Source: Streptomyces iconiensis
GTDB lineage: Bacteria > Actinomycetota > Actinomycetes > Streptomycetales > Streptomycetaceae
Length of the DNA: 64,000 nucleotides
Assembly (NCBI RefSeq): GCF_028657195.3
Contig: NZ_JANCPR020000010.1
Span: 184,084-248,083, forward strand
Reading direction: 5' to 3'
Shown: one piece after another, positions 51,181 through 59,939 of the stretch
Numbering within the stretch: position 1 is the stretch's first letter
How the letters are laid out: every line of letters begins with the position of its first letter
Position numbers and translations under genes: made by a program
Notes under the pieces: generated by a model
Seen by the model: only the letters and a program-made list of their open reading frames with translations
Told to the model about the DNA's origin: nothing
Database searches by the model: none

Positions 51181-51729
51181 GTGGTGAAGAGCATCGCCAG
51201 CAGATCGCTGCGGGCCGGCATCCTTCTGACACTGGCCGGCTGCCTGCTGGGAGGTCTGGGTGCGCCAGGGGTACTCGTCGCCGCCCGCAACGCACCGCAG
51301 GGCGTGAGGTCTGGCCGCACAGCTCGTCTTCGGGCTGCTGTCCGGCGTGTTCTTCCTGGCATGGGCCCTGTTCATGCAGGACGGCCTCGCCCTGACTCCG
51401 GGACAGGCAGCGCTGGGCTTCGTCGTGGCCTCCGCCGGTGAAATGGGCGGTGCCTGGCTGGCGATGCACCTCGTCGGCCGGCACGGACGGCGCGCGCCCC
51501 AGAGCGGGGCCCTGCTGGCCGCTTTCACGCTGGCCGGCTACGCGTGGCTGATCGAGGCGCAAGGCTCCACGCTGCCTTGGGCCTTGGCCGTCGCGCCGAT
51601 GGTGGCGGTCGGGCTCGGCCTCGGCATGGTCGGGGCAGCACTGGCCGACTTGACGCCCGCGGGGTCGGCGTCCGCCAGCGCGGTGCCGACGGACGCGTCG
51701 TCGAGCAGGCATGCGACCACCAGAAGCGA
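51181..51729 (+). pseudogene. MFS transporter remnant with frameshift
   Basis: Fragments of an MFS efflux protein. From the GTG at 51181 one frame gives hydrophobic helix sequence (LRAGILLTLAGCLLGGLGAPG); near 51313 the coding continues in the next frame (AAQLVFGLLSGVFFLAWALF) and on through LAMHLVGRHGRRAPQSG and two helices to about 51720. Thus a +1 frameshift splits it, most of the N-terminal half of a 400-500-residue MFS protein is missing, and the C-terminus is fused to an imine-reductase piece. Confidence 0.7.
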
Positions 51730-52378
51730 GAAGGACCTCGTCAACCTCACCACCGGCACGCCCGAGCAGGGCAGGGCGCGGGCGCGCTGGGCCGAGGAGC
51801 GCGGCGCCCGTTTCCTGGACGCCGGGATCATGGCGGTGCCGACGATGATCGGGCAGCCCGCTTCCGGCGGTTACGTCTTCTACAGCGGGGACCGCGCCCT
51901 GTTCGAGGAGCACGTCGCGACGCTCGCCGTGCCCGCCGCCACCTCGTACGTCGGGGAGGACGCCGGCCACGCCGCACTGCACGACGTGGCGCTGCTCAGC
52001 GCCACGACCGGCATGTTCGCCGGAATCACCCATGCGTTCGCGCTGATGCGGCCCGAAAAGGGTTTCGCTCCGGGGGAGTTCGCGCCGCTGCTCTCCGGCT
52101 GGCTCGGTTCCATGGCGGGCGCGATCGACGGCATGGCCGCGCAGCTGGAGAGCGGCGACTACACCGAGGGCGTCGTCTCCAACCTCGCCATGATGACCGC
52201 GGGCGACGCGACACTGGTGGACACCGCGCGCCGACAGGGCGTGAGCACCGAACTCCTCGCCCCCTTCACGGAGTTGATGGCCCCCTTCACGGAGTTGATG
52301 GCCGCACGGCTGGCCCAGGGTGGTCATGACGACGAGGGAGTCGCCGGCCTCGTCGGCCTTCGCCGACGCGGTGACTGA
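51730..52378 (+). pseudogene. Imine reductase-like fragment lacking its NADPH domain
   Basis: From about codon VNLTTGTPEQGRARARWAEE the sequence matches the middle and C-terminal helical part of imine-reductase/6PGDH-type oxidoreductases (FLDAGIMAVPTMIGQ, GEDAGHAALHDVALLSATTG, ESGDYTEGVVSNLAMM). The N-terminal Rossmann domain of about 90 residues is absent and replaced in frame by the MFS remnant. A 21-bp tandem duplication (52264-52305) repeats APFTELM near the end. Enzymatic function is not expected. Confidence 0.75.
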
Positions 52379-52435
52379 AACCTCCGCCGGGGGTGTCCCA
52401 AGAGGACAGCGGATGCGGTTCCAGCCGGCCGGCGC

Positions 52436-52978
52436 TCAGCGGGAGGCGCGCAGGGAGGTGTCCAAGGCGGTCATCAGTTGCGCGACGCGGTCCCTGCCGG
52501 GCGGCGCGAGGGGGTACCGGTGCAGAACGCCGATCAGGACCGGTGTGGCACGCTGCCTCGCCTGCTCGATCGCACTGTTCCCGACCGCGGGATCGTCGCC
52601 CGCGCTGATTTCGGCCACGCGCGCCGCGCTCGCGGCGGCGCGCAGGATGTGGCCCACCTGGTGAGCCTTCGCGATCGGATGGAGGTAGGCGGCCGATGCG
52701 GCATCGCCGGCGGCACGCGCGGCGAGACGCGAGGCTTCGGTACGGGCTTCCTTCGCCGCTCGGTGTGCGTCCAGCGAGGTGACACGCTGCAGCTTGGTCC
52801 TTCTCGCACCGTTGACGAACTCCCATGCGGCGTCAAGGGCCGCCCGGGGCCGAGGGTCTCCTGGGCTGGCGTCCTCGAACACGGGGAGTACTTCCTGAGC
52901 GGTCTGGGCCACGTAGCGTGCTACGACCCGCAGTTCGTCCATGGTCAGCTCGAAGTCACCTGACACGGTCGCCGTCAT
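52436..52978 (-). CDS. Imm-5-like putative immunity protein
   Basis: Helical protein of 180 residues. DELRVVARYVAQTAQEVLPVFE, WEFVNGARRTKLQR, DAHRAAKEARTEASRLAARAAGDAASAAY and the C-terminal VLHRYP resemble a family annotated as putative immunity proteins (Imm-5-like) in actinomycetes. ATG at 52976-52978 is used; ATG or GTG codons nearby are alternatives and no strong Shine-Dalgarno helps. No toxin gene adjoins, so it is an orphan. It lies beside the decayed MFS/reductase locus. Confidence 0.75.
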   Translation of the reverse strand: MTATVSGDFELTMDELRVVARYVAQTAQEVLPVFEDASPGDPRPRAALDAAWEFVNGARRTKLQRVTSLDAHRAAKEARTEASRLAARAAGDAASAAYLHPIAKAHQVGHILRAAASAARVAEISAGDDPAVGNSAIEQARQRATPVLIGVLHRYPLAPPGRDRVAQLMTALDTSLRASR

Positions 52979-53197
52979 GAACGCAAGCATCGCACGCGCG
53001 TCCCAAATGATCGCGGAGAACCGTGCGCGCGATGCTCTCACCTGCGGTGACCGGGTAAAAACGGCGTCAACTGATCTTGAGGAGCGGGACGATCGGCGGC
53101 TCTGCCGCCTACCGCTGAACGAAAGAGATTCCTACGAGCACGCACTTCGGGCGAATACACCGTAGGCGTGAGGCGCGCGTACCCGTACGGTGAGCCG

Positions 53198-53893
53198 ATG
53201 CGCTACAGCATGTCACCGGGGTCCGGCGGCAGTTCGTTCGACGGCACGGCGGCGCTGCGGGCGCGGGAAGGGCTCGGCATGGGACCCGCCGATGTCGCGT
53301 ACGGCATGCACGCCGCGTACGGCCTCGACATCGAACCCGCGACGGTCGTCGCGTGGGAGCACGGCGAGCTGACGCCCGACGAGCGCCAGCTCACAGCGCT
53401 GGCGGGCGCGTTGTGGTGCTCAGCGGGCGATCTGCTGGGCGAGCCGCGCACGCTGCGCGAGTTCCGGCTCGCCCGCTCGCTCTCGGCCGCCGATGTCGCG
53501 ATGGAGGCCGGCATGGACGCCGCCGTGTACGCCCGCGTCGAGGAGACGGGCGTGTGGACAGGGGACGCACGGCAGGCCGAAGCCCTCGCCGGCGTACTGC
53601 GGCTGCCCGTTCCCGCCTTTGTCGAACTCACAGGGCGCGGCGAGGAGTTGGCGGGCCTGCTGCGCCGCGCCGTCACCTCGCGCTGGCAGGCGTACTCGGG
53701 TCCCGTCACACGGATCGTGCCGCTTCCGCGCCCGTACGTCGAGGACGGGCTGCGCGCACTCCAGGAGGCGTACGCGTCTGTGACCACGGCCTCCCTCGGC
53801 TGGGGCCAGGCGTCGTCGGCGGGTGCGCGTGACGCGTCCCGCGACTTCATGGCCGACATCCTCGACCACTTCTGGGACGCGATGGAGACCTGA
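53198..53893 (+). CDS. Helix-turn-helix (XRE-like) DNA-binding protein
   Basis: Protein of 231 residues with two XRE-like helix-turn-helix segments: residues 18-65 (LRAREGLGMGPADVAYGMHAAYG, VVAWEHGELTP) and 87-135 (LREFRLARSLSAADVAMEAGMD, YARVEETG). The C-terminal part is helical. ATG at 53198 follows GGTGAG; an in-frame GTG at 53168 is possible. It is convergent with the purine permease. Target unknown. Confidence 0.83.
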   Translation: MRYSMSPGSGGSSFDGTAALRAREGLGMGPADVAYGMHAAYGLDIEPATVVAWEHGELTPDERQLTALAGALWCSAGDLLGEPRTLREFRLARSLSAADVAMEAGMDAAVYARVEETGVWTGDARQAEALAGVLRLPVPAFVELTGRGEELAGLLRRAVTSRWQAYSGPVTRIVPLPRPYVEDGLRALQEAYASVTTASLGWGQASSAGARDASRDFMADILDHFWDAMET

Positions 53894-53986
53894 CGGGACC
53901 GGGACCTGAGCCCTGGCCGGGACCTGACCGGACCGGGGCCTGACCGGACCGGGACCTGAGCCCCGGCCGGGGCCTGAACCCGGGCC
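53891..53986. repeat. Two ~50-bp direct repeats over the stop of the HTH gene
   Basis: TGACSGGACCGGGACCTGAG followed by CCCYGGCCGG occurs at 53891 and 53941, with shorter TGACCGGACCGGG copies between. The first copy includes the TGA stop codon of the HTH gene. Confidence 0.7.
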
Positions 53987-54085
53987 CTCCGTTCCGCACC
54001 CCTCCGCGCTGCTCCCCGCCCCAGCCCGCACCGCACCGCCCCGCCCAGCCCGCGACCGCGCCCGTGCGCCCGCCGACGACGAAGT

Positions 54086-54141
54086 GGGCCCGGTGGTGGG
54101 GCGCACGGCTGGGCTTCAGCCGTCCGCCACACACCGGGCCC
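54086..54141. terminator. Long terminator hairpin between HTH gene and permease
   Basis: GGGCCCGGTG pairs with CACCGGGCCC (one nucleotide register shift inside), and the inner ACGGCTG/CAGCCGT arms extend the stem. It serves two convergent genes. Confidence 0.75.
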
Positions 54142-54178
54142 CACCGTGGTGGCTCGCCACCGGATGCGTGGCCCGCCG

Positions 54179-55645
54179 TTACGCGAGGGTCCGCTGGTGC
54201 GGAATCCCCTCGCCCGGCTCCATCGGATGCGTGACCATTTCGTCCTCGCGGTGGCTCTTGTTCCCGAGATGGTTGAAGACGAGGTTGAGGATGACGGCGG
54301 TGACGCAGCCCGTGGAGATCCCGGAGTCGAGGATGATCTTCGCGCTCTCGGGGAACGCGTGGTAGAACTCCGGCGCCGCGATCGGGATGACGCCGACGGC
54401 GAGCGAGACACCGACGATGAGAACGTTGTTGTCCTTGTCCAGACCGGCCTTCATCAGGGTCTGGATACCGCTGGCCGCGACCGACCCGAAGAGCACGACG
54501 CCCGCACCGCCGAGCACGGGCTGGGGTACGGACGCGATGAGCGAGGCGGCCAGCGGACACAGCCCCATGAGGACGAGGATGCCGCCGCCGGCCGCGACGA
54601 CGAAGCGGCTGCGGACCCGGGTCATCGCGACGAGTCCGATGTTCTGCGCGAAGGCGCTGCACATGAAGCCGTTGAAGAAGGGGCTGACGAAAGAGCCCGC
54701 TGTGTCGGCGCGCAGTCCCGCGGCGATCGTCTTCTCGCCGGACGGCTTGTCGACGATCTCGCCCAGGGCCAGCATGTCGGCCGTCGACTCGGTCATCGAG
54801 ACGAGCATGACGACGCACATGGAGATGATCGCGGCGATGGCGAACTGGGGCGCCCCGAAGTGGAAGGGCGTGGGGAAGCCGATGATGTCGGCTTCCCTGA
54901 CGGCGGTGAAGTCCGTGATGCCGACGGGTATCGCGATCAGCGTGCCGACAACGAGGCCGATCAGCACCGCGATCTGCTTCATGAAGCCGGTGGTGAACCG
55001 GCGTAGCAGCAACACGATGAGCAGGGTGACCCCGGCCATGGCGATGTACTTGCCGTCGCCGTAGTGGGGGTCCTTCTCATTGCCGCCCTGCGCCCAGTTG
55101 AAGGCGACGGGCAGCAGGGATATGCCGATCAGCGTGATGACGCTGCCCGTGACGACAGGTGGGAAGAAGCGTACGAGCTTGCTGAAGAACGGCGCCCCGA
55201 TGAAGCCGAGCGCCGCCGCGACCATCGTGGCGCCGAAGATGACGGGGAGCGCGTTCTCCGGCCCCTCGGACTTGTTGATGGCGAGCATGGGTGCCACGGT
55301 CGCGAAGGTCACGCCGTTGACGAAGGGGAGGCGGGCACCGATCTTCCAGACGCCGAGCGTCTGGAGGAGCGTGGCGAGGCCGGCCATGAAGAGACTGGCG
55401 CCGGTGAGGAAGGTCAGTTCGGTGACCGACAGTCCTACGGCGGCGCCGATGACGAGCGGTGGGGCCACGACCCCGGCGTACATCGCAGCGACGTGCTGGA
55501 GGCCGGTGGTGAACAGCTTCAGTGGCGGCATGCCCTGATCGACAGGGTGCTTCTCCTGCGTCTCCCCCGGTGGGGACTGTTCCGATACCTCCCCACTGCT
55601 GTCCGCTGACTTGCCTTGCGCGGTGAACCTGGGCGTCTTGGCCAC
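54179..55645 (-). CDS. Xanthine/uric acid permease (NCS2 family)
   Basis: Purine:cation symporter of 488 residues with about 14 helices. The NCS2 signature regions are present: QHVAAMYAGVVAPPLVIGAA in the first helix, ESTADMLALGEIVDK in helix 8, and FVSPFFNGFMCSAFAQNIGLVAMTRV in helix 10. It has a charged N-terminus of about 45 residues. GTG at 55643-55645 has AGGAGG 6 nt upstream. Its position after the 8-oxoguanine deaminase and uricase genes supports xanthine or urate as substrate. Confidence 0.93.
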   Translation of the reverse strand: MAKTPRFTAQGKSADSSGEVSEQSPPGETQEKHPVDQGMPPLKLFTTGLQHVAAMYAGVVAPPLVIGAAVGLSVTELTFLTGASLFMAGLATLLQTLGVWKIGARLPFVNGVTFATVAPMLAINKSEGPENALPVIFGATMVAAALGFIGAPFFSKLVRFFPPVVTGSVITLIGISLLPVAFNWAQGGNEKDPHYGDGKYIAMAGVTLLIVLLLRRFTTGFMKQIAVLIGLVVGTLIAIPVGITDFTAVREADIIGFPTPFHFGAPQFAIAAIISMCVVMLVSMTESTADMLALGEIVDKPSGEKTIAAGLRADTAGSFVSPFFNGFMCSAFAQNIGLVAMTRVRSRFVVAAGGGILVLMGLCPLAASLIASVPQPVLGGAGVVLFGSVAASGIQTLMKAGLDKDNNVLIVGVSLAVGVIPIAAPEFYHAFPESAKIILDSGISTGCVTAVILNLVFNHLGNKSHREDEMVTHPMEPGEGIPHQRTLA

Positions 55646-56010
55646 TGCGGTCCTCCTGTCGATCTCAGTGCTTGCGGCACGCGCTTTCAGGGAGGTGGTG
55701 CGAGGTGGTGCTCGGTGTGCGGTTGTTTGCCGTCGCGCCCATGCTCGTCGTGAACGGAGCATGACAGGACCCCGTGAGGGTGAGGGGGGTCGCAGGTGAA
55801 GTGGGGGGTTCCGCAGGGGTGTTGCGGAGTGCGGGTGTTGCGGGGGTCAGTGAGAGGTCAGAGCGGGGGTCTGAGTGCGGGGGGGGTGGAGCGAGGGTGC
55901 TGCCGGGTGTCGCGCGCCGATCGGCGTCGCGGTGGTGAACCGGCCGGGAGCCGTCCCTCCCGGCCGGTGTCCTGGGCCCCGGCGCCGAACGGCCCGGAGA
56001 GCGGCGAAGG
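55646..56010. other. Intergenic region between purine permease and 8-oxoguanine deaminase
   Basis: No gene is seen in these 365 bp. It has a strong hairpin at 55939-55968, then a G-rich stretch on the + strand (about 55790-55910) with short GGGGT repeats, and the permease ribosome site near 55650. The permease promoter must lie between the hairpin and 55650, but no clear boxes stand out. Confidence 0.6.
55939..55968 (-). terminator. Terminator downstream of 8-oxoguanine deaminase
   Basis: ACCGGCCGGGAG pairs perfectly with CTCCCGGCCGGT (12 bp, 6-nt loop), 43 nt past the stop. Confidence 0.8.
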
Positions 56011-57405
56011 TCAGCCGGCCTGCGCTGCGATACGGGCGAGGCGCCTGGACTCGTCCCGCGCCCCGCGCGCGATCTCGTCCTCGTCGGCGTTGAGCAGGCG
56101 GCCGTTCTCGACCACGGGCTTCCCGTTGACGAAGGAGAGGGTGACCGGTGCGGCGGCGCCGAGGACCAGCGCGGCGACCGGGTCGGCGATGGAGGAGTGG
56201 CCGATGCCGTCGAGCTTCCACAGCACGGCGTCGGCGAGCTTGCCCGGCTCCAGCGAGCCCGTCTCCTGTGCGCGGCCCAGCACTTGGGCCCCGCCATAGG
56301 TACCCATGCGCAGCGACTGACGCACAGTCAGCGCGTTCTCCTTGTGGGGACCGAGGCGGTTGACGAGCAGCGCGTTCCGCAGTTCGGTGTGCAGCTCGCC
56401 CGACTCGTTGGAGGCGGTGCCGTCCACGCCCAGCCCGACGGGCACCCCGGCTTCCAGCATGTCGGGCACCCGCGCGATCCCCGCGCCCAGCCGGGCGTTG
56501 GAGGAGGGGCAGTGCGCGGCGCCGGTCTTCGTACGGCCGAAGGCCGCGATGTCGGCGTCGGTCATATGGACGCAGTGGGCCATCCATACGTCCTCGCCGA
56601 GCCAGCCCGTCGACTCGAAGTAGTCGGTGGGCCCCATGCCGAACAGCTCGTGGCAGAACTTCTCCTCCTCCGCCGTCTCCGAGCCGTGCGTATGCAGCCG
56701 CACGCCCTTGCGACGGGCCAACTCGGCGCCCTGGCGCATGAGTTCGGTGGAGACGGAGAACGGTGAGCAGGGCGCGACCGCGATGTGCAGCATCGAGCCG
56801 AACGAGGCGTCGTGGTACGTGTCGATGGCCGCCTCGGTCGCCTTCAGCGCGCCCTCCGTCGTCTCGACGGCGAAGTCGGGCGGCAGCCCCCCGTCCGACT
56901 CGCCCCTGTCCATCGAGCCGCGCGCCGCGGTGAAGCGCACGCCCAGTTCGGCCGCGGCGCGGATCTCGGCGCCCAGCAGATCGCCGCTGCCGCGCGGGAA
57001 GACGTAGTGGTGGTCCATCGCGGTGGTCACACCGCCGCGCACCATCATGGCGAGCGAACCGCGGGCCGCCGCGTGGACCATCTCCTCGTCGATACGGGCC
57101 CAGGTGGGGTAGAGGGCCACGAGCCAGTTGAAGAGGTTGGAGTCCGTCGCCAGGCCGCGGGTGAGCCACTGGTAGTAGTGGTGGTGGGTGTTGACCAGCC
57201 CGGGCGTGAGCAGATGCCCCGTGCCGTCGATACGGCGCGTGACATGGGTGAGCCCTTCGGGGGCCGGGCCGGCACCGAGGGACTCGATGCGGTTGTCGTT
57301 GATGACGAGGTGACCCGAGGCGTACTCGGTGTCCTCCGCGTCGACCGTCGCTATCGCGCAGTTCTCGATGACGACGCGCGAGCTGTCTGGGGCTGTTTCC
57401 GCCAT
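56011..57405 (-). CDS. 8-oxoguanine deaminase
   Basis: Amidohydrolase of 464 residues that deaminates 8-oxoguanine to urate; relatives include TrzN/AtzB-like and guanine deaminases. Metal and catalytic motifs are NTHHHYYQWLTRG, HTHGSETAEEE, MAHCVHMTDADI and LGVDGTASNES. The HHHYYQWLTR context and neighbourhood with uricase point to 8-oxoguanine rather than s-triazine substrates. ATG at 57403-57405. It lies downstream of uraD-uraH-uricase after a small hairpin, same strand. Confidence 0.9.
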   Translation of the reverse strand: MAETAPDSSRVVIENCAIATVDAEDTEYASGHLVINDNRIESLGAGPAPEGLTHVTRRIDGTGHLLTPGLVNTHHHYYQWLTRGLATDSNLFNWLVALYPTWARIDEEMVHAAARGSLAMMVRGGVTTAMDHHYVFPRGSGDLLGAEIRAAAELGVRFTAARGSMDRGESDGGLPPDFAVETTEGALKATEAAIDTYHDASFGSMLHIAVAPCSPFSVSTELMRQGAELARRKGVRLHTHGSETAEEEKFCHELFGMGPTDYFESTGWLGEDVWMAHCVHMTDADIAAFGRTKTGAAHCPSSNARLGAGIARVPDMLEAGVPVGLGVDGTASNESGELHTELRNALLVNRLGPHKENALTVRQSLRMGTYGGAQVLGRAQETGSLEPGKLADAVLWKLDGIGHSSIADPVAALVLGAAAPVTLSFVNGKPVVENGRLLNADEDEIARGARDESRRLARIAAQAG

Positions 57406-57468
57406 GGTGTCCTCGCTGCGGGGTTGAGGCCCCTGCCCCGCCGCTGATCCCTCGTTCCCCCGCAGGCA

Positions 57469-57483
57469 CCTCCCGGCGGGAGG
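57469..57483 (-). terminator. Small hairpin after uricase
   Basis: CCTCCC pairs with GGGAGG around a 3-nt loop, and longer CCCTGCCCCGCC/GGCGGGGCAGGG arms at 57431 and 57511 flank it. It may attenuate transcription into the deaminase gene. Confidence 0.5.
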
Positions 57484-57529
57484 GCGAGAAGGGAGCGGGG
57501 CAGGGCGGGAGGCGGGGCAGGGGGAAAGA

Positions 57530-58465
57530 TCAGAGGTTGGTCATGTCGAAAGGTATGCGCGCTTCGGCGCCGTCACGCAGCACCGTCGCCTCGATCAGGC
57601 CGTAGGGACGGTCGGCCGCGAGGTAGACGGCACCGTCAGCGGCCTCGTTCTTCATCCCGAACGGTTCGAGGTCCACCTTGAAGTGGTGCTTGTTCGGCAT
57701 GGAGAACCGGATCTCGTCTATCTCCGGCCTGCTGTTGATGGCGCGCGCGCCCATCTGGTACAGCGTTTGCTGGAGCGACAGCGAGTACGTCTCCGCGAAG
57801 GCCTGCAGCATGTGCTTCTTCGACTGGGCGTACGACTTCTCCCAGTTGGGGGTACGCACGCCCTCGGCGCCGGTCCAGTTGTGGCGCCACACGGAGGTGA
57901 CCTCGGTCGCGAGGATACGGTCGTAGTCCTCGCGGAGGGTCGTGTAGCGGTCCTTGATGTAGCCCCAGAACTCCGAGTTGGTGGAGTTCAGGACCGTGAG
58001 CCCCTTGAGCCCGGACAGCACCTCGACGTTCTCGCCGTCGTACGTGATCTGCGCGGTGCGGGTCTCCTGGCCCTGGCGCACGAAGGAGTGCTGGACCTCG
58101 TCGGCGCCGATGAACCGGGAGTTGGCGTCGCTGGTCGCGATCCGGTCCCAGGTGTACTCCTCGACGCGGATGCGGGCCGTGCGGATGGGCTCGCAGCTGT
58201 CCACGAAGTGCCGGGCCAGCAGGATGCCGAACGCCTCGGCGGACTCGATGCCGTGTTCCTTCGCGAAGGCGAACACGGTGTTCTTGGTTGTGTCGGTGGG
58301 CAGCACATGGGCGTTGGACCCGGAGTAGTGGACCTCGTCCAGGTCGCCACTGAGGGCGACGGACACGTTGAGGTCCTTGATGTGGTGGGTGTCGCCTTCC
58401 CGCGTGATCTTGACGACGCGGTTCTCCGCCTTGCCGTACTGGTTCTGGCCAAGAATCGTGGGCAC
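57530..58465 (-). CDS. Urate oxidase (uricase)
   Basis: Cofactor-free uricase of 311 residues. NQYGKAENRVVKITR carries the catalytic Lys and HVLPTDTTKNTVFAFAKEHG the catalytic Thr; the second T-fold half has NSEFWGYIKDRYTTL and PNKHHFKVDL. It oxidises urate to 5-hydroxyisourate. GTG at 58463-58465 follows GAGGGAGC and is 7 bp after the uraH stop. Start and end give the family's usual length. Confidence 0.96.
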   Translation of the reverse strand: MPTILGQNQYGKAENRVVKITREGDTHHIKDLNVSVALSGDLDEVHYSGSNAHVLPTDTTKNTVFAFAKEHGIESAEAFGILLARHFVDSCEPIRTARIRVEEYTWDRIATSDANSRFIGADEVQHSFVRQGQETRTAQITYDGENVEVLSGLKGLTVLNSTNSEFWGYIKDRYTTLREDYDRILATEVTSVWRHNWTGAEGVRTPNWEKSYAQSKKHMLQAFAETYSLSLQQTLYQMGARAINSRPEIDEIRFSMPNKHHFKVDLEPFGMKNEAADGAVYLAADRPYGLIEATVLRDGAEARIPFDMTNL

Positions 58466-58472
58466 GTGTATG

Positions 58473-58877
58473 TCAGCTCCCTCGGTACACGGAGTAGCCG
58501 AACGGGGTGAGCAGCAGCGGCACGTGGTAGTGCTCGCCCGGATCGACGGCGAAGGTGATCGCCACTTCCGGGAAAAACGCGTCGCTGTCCCGTAGCGCGG
58601 GGGCGTCCTGCTGGGCCTCGGCTCGCTTGTTCTGTGAGAAGTACGCCTCGGTCTCGAAGACGAGCCGTACATGGGTGGTGCCTTCCGGCAGCGCCGGAAA
58701 GTCCTTGCAGCGCCCGTCGGCATCGGTCACGGAGGTGCCGTGGGGTGACCACGCGGCTCCGTCCCCCGCGGCCCGGTTGTTCCGTGCGGACATCCGCACA
58801 TCGACGCCAGCGGCGGGGCGGCCGAGGCTGGTGTCCAGGATGTGCGTGGACACCGAGGTGAGGTTCTCGCCACTCAT
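58473..58877 (-). CDS. uraH: 5-hydroxyisourate hydrolase
   Basis: Transthyretin-like HIU hydrolase of 134 residues. The N-terminal STHILDTSLGRPAAGV and the C-terminal HYHVPLLLTPFGYSVYRGS signature are diagnostic; the His, Arg and His of the active site are present. It hydrolyses 5-hydroxyisourate made by uricase to OHCU. The ATG overlaps the uraD stop (ATGA), and uricase follows after 7 bp. Confidence 0.97.
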   Translation of the reverse strand: MSGENLTSVSTHILDTSLGRPAAGVDVRMSARNNRAAGDGAAWSPHGTSVTDADGRCKDFPALPEGTTHVRLVFETEAYFSQNKRAEAQQDAPALRDSDAFFPEVAITFAVDPGEHYHVPLLLTPFGYSVYRGS

Positions 58878-59392
58878 GCCGTGGGCGCTCCTTCCTCCGT
58901 GAGACGGGTGAGGCGAATGCGGTTGATCTTCGCCAGCTCCCGCCGCACGGTCTCCCGCTCCTGTTGCGGGGAGTTGTCGAGTCGATGACGGACGGCGTCC
59001 CTCATCTGCTCGCCGGTCAGACCGGTGGCGCAGATGAGGAAGACATGGCCGAACCGCTCCTGGTAGGCCAGGTTGAGTTCGAGCATCTCCGCCTTCAGTG
59101 CCTCGGACGATCCCTCCATGCCCCGCTGTTCACGGGACGAGGTCGGATCCCCCGGCTTCGGGCGCCCGATGGGCGGGTGTCCCGCCATGGCCTCCGCCAG
59201 ATCGGCGTCGGTGAGCGCTGCGGTGGCATCATCGCTCGTACGGAAGAGATCCTCGACGCTGCCGTAGGGGCGCTGGGCGAGCAGGGTGCTCCCCCAGGCT
59301 CCGGCGGCGCACATCTCGTGGAGTGCGGCGCGAGCGGCGGGTTCCTCTGCGGAGTTGAACCAGGCAAGACCTGGGGTCGAACGCGAAGTCAC
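58874..59392 (-). CDS. uraD: OHCU decarboxylase
   Basis: 2-oxo-4-hydroxy-4-carboxy-5-ureidoimidazoline decarboxylase of 172 residues, which gives S-allantoin. The catalytic His is in MAGHPPIGR, and ERFGHVFLICATG is the second family motif. GTG at 59390-59392 has GGAGG 4 nt upstream. It is the first gene of the uraD-uraH-uricase run; three dyads lie in the 95 bp upstream. Confidence 0.95.
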   Translation of the reverse strand: MTSRSTPGLAWFNSAEEPAARAALHEMCAAGAWGSTLLAQRPYGSVEDLFRTSDDATAALTDADLAEAMAGHPPIGRPKPGDPTSSREQRGMEGSSEALKAEMLELNLAYQERFGHVFLICATGLTGEQMRDAVRHRLDNSPQQERETVRRELAKINRIRLTRLTEEGAPTA

Positions 59393-59414
59393 GGAACCTC
59401 CGAGGCCGTGGTGC

Positions 59415-59431
59415 TGTTCGGGCTGGGAACA
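59415..59431. promoter_or_regulatory. TGTTC-N7-GAACA dyad upstream of uraD
   Basis: Perfect 5-bp arms around 7 bp, 22-39 bp upstream of the uraD start. Its N7 spacing matches box 2 found at allR, aceB and hydroxypyruvate isomerase, though the arms differ. Confidence 0.45.
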
Positions 59432-59454
59432 GCTAAGTCCTCGGACAACATCGC

Positions 59455-59471
59455 GTCAACACTTTGTTGAA
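59455..59471. promoter_or_regulatory. Palindromic box 1 upstream of uraD
   Basis: GTCAACACTTTGTTGAA closely matches the boxes before allB and aceB. The next dyad (ATGTC-TTTC-GACAT, 59471-59484) adjoins it. Confidence 0.65.
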
Positions 59472-59736
59472 TGTCTTTCGACATCGCGGAAGACAAAGCC
59501 CGGCATCCGGAAGCGAATCGCTCGCGCCGCGTCGGCGTACGGAGCGTCTCGGGGTGACCCCGTGTCCCTTGTCTTTCGCGGGGTTCGACTGCTCGGCTGC
59601 GGCGTCCCGCCGGGGTACGCCTTGCGCCTGCCTGTGCCGTGCCGTGCCGGGGGCAGACCTTGCCCCTGACCGTGTTCGCCGGCTGGCGGTTGCTCCCCCA
59701 AGCTCTTCGAGCAGGGAGGTACCCCCATGGTTGCTC

Positions 59737-59757
59737 GCGCAGTTCCCCGCGCCCCTT
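59737..59757. repeat. Dispersed intergenic element, copy 2
   Basis: GCGCAGTTCCCCGCGCCCCT, the same element as at 38470, followed by TCGGGGGCGC that can fold with it. Confidence 0.75.
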
Positions 59758-59918
59758 CGGGGGCGCATCTCCCGGGGCTTGTCAGTCGCCGTTGGCGCGG
59801 AGCGTCTCGGGGTGACCCCATACCCCTGTCTTTCGCCGGGTCCGGGTGCGGCGTCCCGCCGGGGTACGCCTTGCGCCTGCCTGTGCTCTGCCGGCTGCGG
59901 GAAGCGGCGTGGTTGCTC

Positions 59919-59939
59919 GCGCAGTTCCCCGCGCCCCTC
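59919..59939. repeat. Dispersed intergenic element, copy 3
   Basis: Third copy of GCGCAGTTCCCCGCGCCCCT, part of the segmental duplication downstream of the HTH_22 gene. Confidence 0.75.

Noticed and set aside
51060..51362. A minus-strand frame opposite the MFS remnant that looked like a small regulator
   Set aside because: Its sequence has no helix-turn-helix or hydrophobic core and the opposite strand shows recognisable membrane-helix sequence.
56011..57405. 8-oxoguanine deaminase considered as an atrazine/s-triazine hydrolase
   Set aside because: The family overlaps in motifs, but linkage to uricase, uraH, uraD and a purine permease favours purine breakdown.
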